Shown piece after piece: positions 14,604 to 17,428 of a DNA stretch of 17,428 nucleotides (the first letter of the stretch is position 1; each line of letters starts with the position of its first letter). Both the position numbers and the translations under genes were made by a program. The DNA is taken from positions 1-17,428 of the forward strand of contig JAUVKM010000011.1 in assembly GCA_030596265.1 (NCBI GenBank), in the 5' to 3' direction. Source of the DNA: Candidatus Cloacimonadota bacterium. Lineage in GTDB: Bacteria > Cloacimonadota > Cloacimonadia > Cloacimonadales > TCS61. The notes under the pieces were generated by a model. It was given only the letters and a program-made list of their open reading frames with translations. It was not told where the DNA came from and ran no database searches.

Positions 14604-15176
14604 TCAATCCCTATCTATCCATTTATCTATTTTTACAGGTTTGAATTTTTCAAACTGATCTAAGATACTTTTGGGATCGGTATCAACTATAATTGCATTT
14701 CGATGTTCTTGTTTTACAAACCGCATCTCAACCGATTTATCAAAAAAATTGAGCAGATCATCATAATACCCGTTAACATTCAGAATTCCACAAGGTTTGG
14801 AACTATAGCCGATCTGCGACCATGTAAGTATTTCCAGTAATTCTTCAAAGGTTCCAAATCCACCAGGCAAAGCGATAAACCCATCTGAGATCTCAAACAT
14901 TTTTGCTTTTCGCTGATGCATAGTATCCGTGACAATAAGCTCTGTTAAATCGGGGTGTTGTACTCTTCCATCAAACACCTTTGGTACTACGCCAATAACA
15001 GAAGCATTGCCCATTAGAGCACCCTTTGCAACTTCTCCCATTAAACCAAGATCCGAAGAGCCATAAACTAAACCATATCCACATGCTGCGATCTCTCTTC
15101 CTAACTTGTTAGCCATCTGCAAATATGCTGGATCAGCCCCAGGGCTTGAACCACAAAAGACACAAATATTTTTCAT
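14604..15176 (-). CDS. LOG family protein (nucleoside 5'-monophosphate phosphoribohydrolase-like)
   Basis: A 190-residue Rossmann-fold protein of the LOG/YvdD type. Characterised relatives release the base from nucleoside or cytokinin monophosphates. The signature PGGFGTFEE is at residues 104-112, with MHQRK at 86-90 supplying the conserved Arg and Lys, and an N-terminal ICVFCGSSPG. The usual Y-GGG-x-x-GLMG loop reads YGSSDLGLMG here, so two glycines are serine. Length is normal. It is convergent with the second RAYT, leaving 38 bp between stops with no clear terminator hairpin. It lies 23 bp after the CBS-domain gene on the same strand, so the two probably share a transcript. Confidence 0.88.
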   Translation of the reverse strand: MKNICVFCGSSPGADPAYLQMANKLGREIAACGYGLVYGSSDLGLMGEVAKGALMGNASVIGVVPKVFDGRVQHPDLTELIVTDTMHQRKAKMFEISDGFIALPGGFGTFEELLEILTWSQIGYSSKPCGILNVNGYYDDLLNFFDKSVEMRFVKQEHRNAIIVDTDPKSILDQFEKFKPVKIDKWIDRD

Positions 15177-15199
15177 CTGATATATTTTTCTAACCTAAA

Positions 15200-15652
15200 T
15201 TATAAATTTATACCATAAGGATTTGTAATGTACTCTCTTAGTAATTTTACTTCTGATTCTGATTGATCTAAAACTTCCTTAAGCACATCACCAATAGAAA
15301 GAAGTCCTATAACATTCTCTTTATCAATAATAGGTAAATGTCTGATCCTTTTATTTATCATCACCTTCATGGCATAGGAAAGAGTATCATCAGCAGTTCC
15401 AATTATTAAATTTTCTTTGGTAGTCATCACTTCTGCAATTTTGATTTTATGATTGTCTTTTTTGTCATCAGAACATTTGAACAAAATATCTCGCTCAGTT
15501 ATTATGCCATCTAATTTTCTATCTTCGTCCATTACAAGAAGTGAACCAAAATTGTGTCTATTCAATAATTTGATTGCATCTGAGACTGTTTTATTGGAAT
15601 TAATCGTAACGATTTTACCACTTTTCTTTTCTAATAGTTTACTTAGTTTCAT
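15200..15652 (-). CDS. Two-CBS-domain protein
   Basis: A 150-residue stand-alone Bateman module. CBS 1 is about residues 12-60 (TVSDAIKLLNRHNFGSLLV, then LDGIITERDIL). CBS 2 is about 73-125 (VMTTKENLIIG, then IRHLPIIDKENVIGLLSIGDVLKEVL). Such proteins usually bind adenine nucleotides or SAM and regulate a partner; no catalytic domain is attached here. The ATG follows gaggtag on the minus strand, a good ribosome binding site. It begins 33 bp downstream of the GltD-like flavoprotein, with the LOG gene after it, so these minus-strand genes probably form an operon. Confidence 0.88.
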   Translation of the reverse strand: MKLSKLLEKKSGKIVTINSNKTVSDAIKLLNRHNFGSLLVMDEDRKLDGIITERDILFKCSDDKKDNHKIKIAEVMTTKENLIIGTADDTLSYAMKVMINKRIRHLPIIDKENVIGLLSIGDVLKEVLDQSESEVKLLREYITNPYGINL

Positions 15653-15685
15653 TTTCTACCTCACTATACTAATTGTTTATCTTCA

Positions 15686-17428
15686 TCATTTTTTTAGGAA
15701 GACATCTATTGCTTTAGCAGCAACATGACCATTTGCAATTCCATGAATCACATCTGGACCTTCGATAATATCTCCACCTACAAATAACCATTTCAGATCA
15801 GATTGGAAGTTTTCATTTACTTGAATCCTTCCGCGCGGATCAAACTTTAAACCAGATTTTGTTTCTTCTGAAAGATAAGATAGATCCATACCCTGACCAA
15901 TCGATTCAACTACCATATCAGCTTCAAAGAATTTCTTCTGATTTTCATCAAATTTAGGATTGAATCTACCCTCTTCATCAAATACAGAAAGACATTTGAC
16001 AACATGAAGCCCCTTGATCTTTCCATTACTAATTTTAATTTCTTTGGGTCCCCAACCTGGATCGATGATCGCTTTTTCTTCACGTGCTTCTACAACTTCT
16101 TCTCGATCTGCCGGCATAATATCTTCAGTTTCCAAAGAAGTTGCAAGAACTTGTACTTTCCCATATTTCTGGTTCTGTAATCTTGCTAAAGTTCTGGTAA
16201 TATCCATGGCTACATTTCCACCACCAATAACCACAATTTTTTCTGCTACATCAATTTCATTACCGAGAGTTACTTCTCGCAAAAGATCAGTTGCAAAATA
16301 AACTCTTTTGTCATCTGCTCCCGGAATTCTGGTACTTCTGCCAAGATGAAGTCCTGTTCCGGCAAATACTGCATCGTAATCGGAATGCAATTGTTCCAAG
16401 GTAATATCTTCCCCAACTTTTGTATCAAATTGAATTTCCACACCAAGTGATTTAATATAATCATAATCTTTATCGATTTGCTCATAAGGAAGACGATATT
16501 CCGGAATACCATATCTTACCATACCACCAGTATCTGGTAAAGCTTCAAAGATCTTTATCTTGTAACCTAAAATTGCCAAATAATATGCAGCAGAAATACC
16601 CGCAGGACCTGCTCCAATTATTGCTACTGTTTTATTTAGAATTGGATCAGCAAGATGTTCTGTTCCCAATACTTCTTTATATTTTTCTGGTGGAATCTGA
16701 TCTGCAATATATCTTTTTAACCAGCGAATTGCAAGCGATTCACCATTATTGTGCAAAGCGCAGGCTGTTTCACATTTATGTGTACAAATACGACCGCAAA
16801 TTTCGGGAAGTGGATTTGTTTCATATAGAATTCTAAAAGCATTTTCAATATTATCTTCCCGTATAGCAGCAATGTAACCGGGAATATCCATGTGAGCCGG
16901 ACAAGTGGCAATACAAAGTCCACACTCCAAACATCTTTCTGCCTCTTTCATGGCTTGCTCTTTATTGTAACCTTTCACAATTTCAATAAATGATTTATCA
17001 CGCTGCTCAGGCTCAAGTTCAAACATATCAACTCTATCATAATCGATCAATTGAATATTTTCCGAACGTTTATAACCTTTTTCATTATCATCCCATTTTG
17101 TTTCGGTAGCTCCGGGAGTGAATCTATATTCTTCCGGTTCATCGGCTATCCAAGTATATTCATTAGACATTGTAAGTGAGCCTGTAGGACAAACATCAAC
17201 ACAAAGAGCACACCAGCAGCAACGTCCATAATCTATCATGGGCCGCAAACCACTATTCCCATCTTTTGTCTCTTGTCCTTCAACCGGAACTAAATCGATT
17301 GCAGCATTTTGGCAAATTTCTTCACAACTTCCGCAGCCAATACATTTTTCAAAATCGTTTTTATGAAATCCACGATAATTCTCTGCACCCGGTCTGTCAT
17401 TTATTGGATCTATAATTGTCCAAGGCTT
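15686..17428 (-). CDS. GltD-like NADPH/FAD oxidoreductase with N-terminal NuoI-like ferredoxin domain (5' end outside window)
   Basis: 580 residues are visible and the frame stays open to the right edge, so the start lies beyond it. Numbered from the edge, a NuoI-like 2[4Fe-4S] domain comes first: C29/C32/C35/C39 and C70/C73/C76/C80-P, followed by TGSLTMSNEY. A GltD-type Fe-S region follows, with CxxCxxCxxxCP around 166-177 and a later CGRICTHKCETAC segment. Then come FAD-binding IIGAGPAG (about 270-277) and NADPH-binding IGGGNVAMD (about 401-409). This layout matches flavoprotein subunits that pass electrons between NAD(P)H and ferredoxin-type carriers in anaerobes. A TTG at 17246-17248 could be mistaken for the start, but it lies between the two clusters and would delete the first. 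Partner subunits are probably upstream, outside the window. Confidence 0.88.
   Translation of the reverse strand, partial: KPWTIIDPINDRPGAENYRGFHKNDFEKCIGCGSCEEICQNAAIDLVPVEGQETKDGNSGLRPMIDYGRCCWCALCVDVCPTGSLTMSNEYTWIADEPEEYRFTPGATETKWDDNEKGYKRSENIQLIDYDRVDMFELEPEQRDKSFIEIVKGYNKEQAMKEAERCLECGLCIATCPAHMDIPGYIAAIREDNIENAFRILYETNPLPEICGRICTHKCETACALHNNGESLAIRWLKRYIADQIPPEKYKEVLGTEHLADPILNKTVAIIGAGPAGISAAYYLAILGYKIKIFEALPDTGGMVRYGIPEYRLPYEQIDKDYDYIKSLGVEIQFDTKVGEDITLEQLHSDYDAVFAGTGLHLGRSTRIPGADDKRVYFATDLLREVTLGNEIDVAEKIVVIGGGNVAMDITRTLARLQNQKYGKVQVLATSLETEDIMPADREEVVEAREEKAIIDPGWGPKEIKISNGKIKGLHVVKCLSVFDEEGRFNPKFDENQKKFFEADMVVESIGQGMDLSYLSEETKSGLKFDPRGRIQVNENFQSDLKWLFVGGDIIEGPDVIHGIANGHVAAKAIDVFLKK

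Overview
The window looks like a chromosomal stretch from an AT-rich, uncultured-type Gram-negative bacterium. The YfhO-type membrane protein, the short RsmI-like methylase, the REP-associated transposases and the ferredoxin-fused GltD-type flavoprotein suggest something like Cloacimonadota or a relative in the Bacteroidota/FCB group. This is a judgement from gene content, not a phylogenetic result. No rRNA, tRNA or CRISPR array was seen.

Positions 184-7617 hold a tight, co-directional, very AT-rich operon of eight reading frames. In order they are: a DnaK-like Hsp70 without a lid; a single-pass membrane protein with a coiled-coil tail; two helical-repeat frames that are probably one alpha-solenoid protein split at a T9 run; a Ycf46-type AAA+ ATPase; a Ycf35-like DUF1257 protein; a small DUF2997 protein; and a compact NrdG/PflA-like radical-SAM activase. 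Junctions are ATGA overlaps, zero gaps or about 10 bp, so the products probably act together. The likely picture is a membrane-tethered chaperone/AAA+ remodelling machine with an associated Fe-S radical activity. I know of no established function for this full set, and it is the best candidate here for an undescribed system.

The operon sits between attC-like sequences. Its 5' end (137-145) is complementary to the left end of a 70-bp imperfect palindrome just after the last gene (7637-7706), and a partly matching site end precedes it (to 141). This is the geometry of an integron gene cassette, but at about 7.5 kb and eight frames it would be exceptionally large.

Positions 7852-11840 are a housekeeping-like run on the plus strand: a YfhO family polytopic membrane protein, an RsmI-like methyltransferase and a diacylglycerol-kinase-type lipid kinase, all with overlapping ends.

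Positions 11845-14565 are a REP/RAYT-rich stretch around rarA. One RAYT (11982-12557) is bracketed by two copies of a two-part REP unit. A second, unrelated RAYT (14032-14565) follows rarA, has tandem degenerate palindromes in front of it, and carries two perfect palindromes of the same family inside its own coding sequence.

Positions 14604-17428 are on the minus strand: a LOG-family protein, a two-CBS-domain protein and the 3' part of a large GltD-like flavoprotein with an N-terminal NuoI-like ferredoxin domain, which runs off the right edge of the window.
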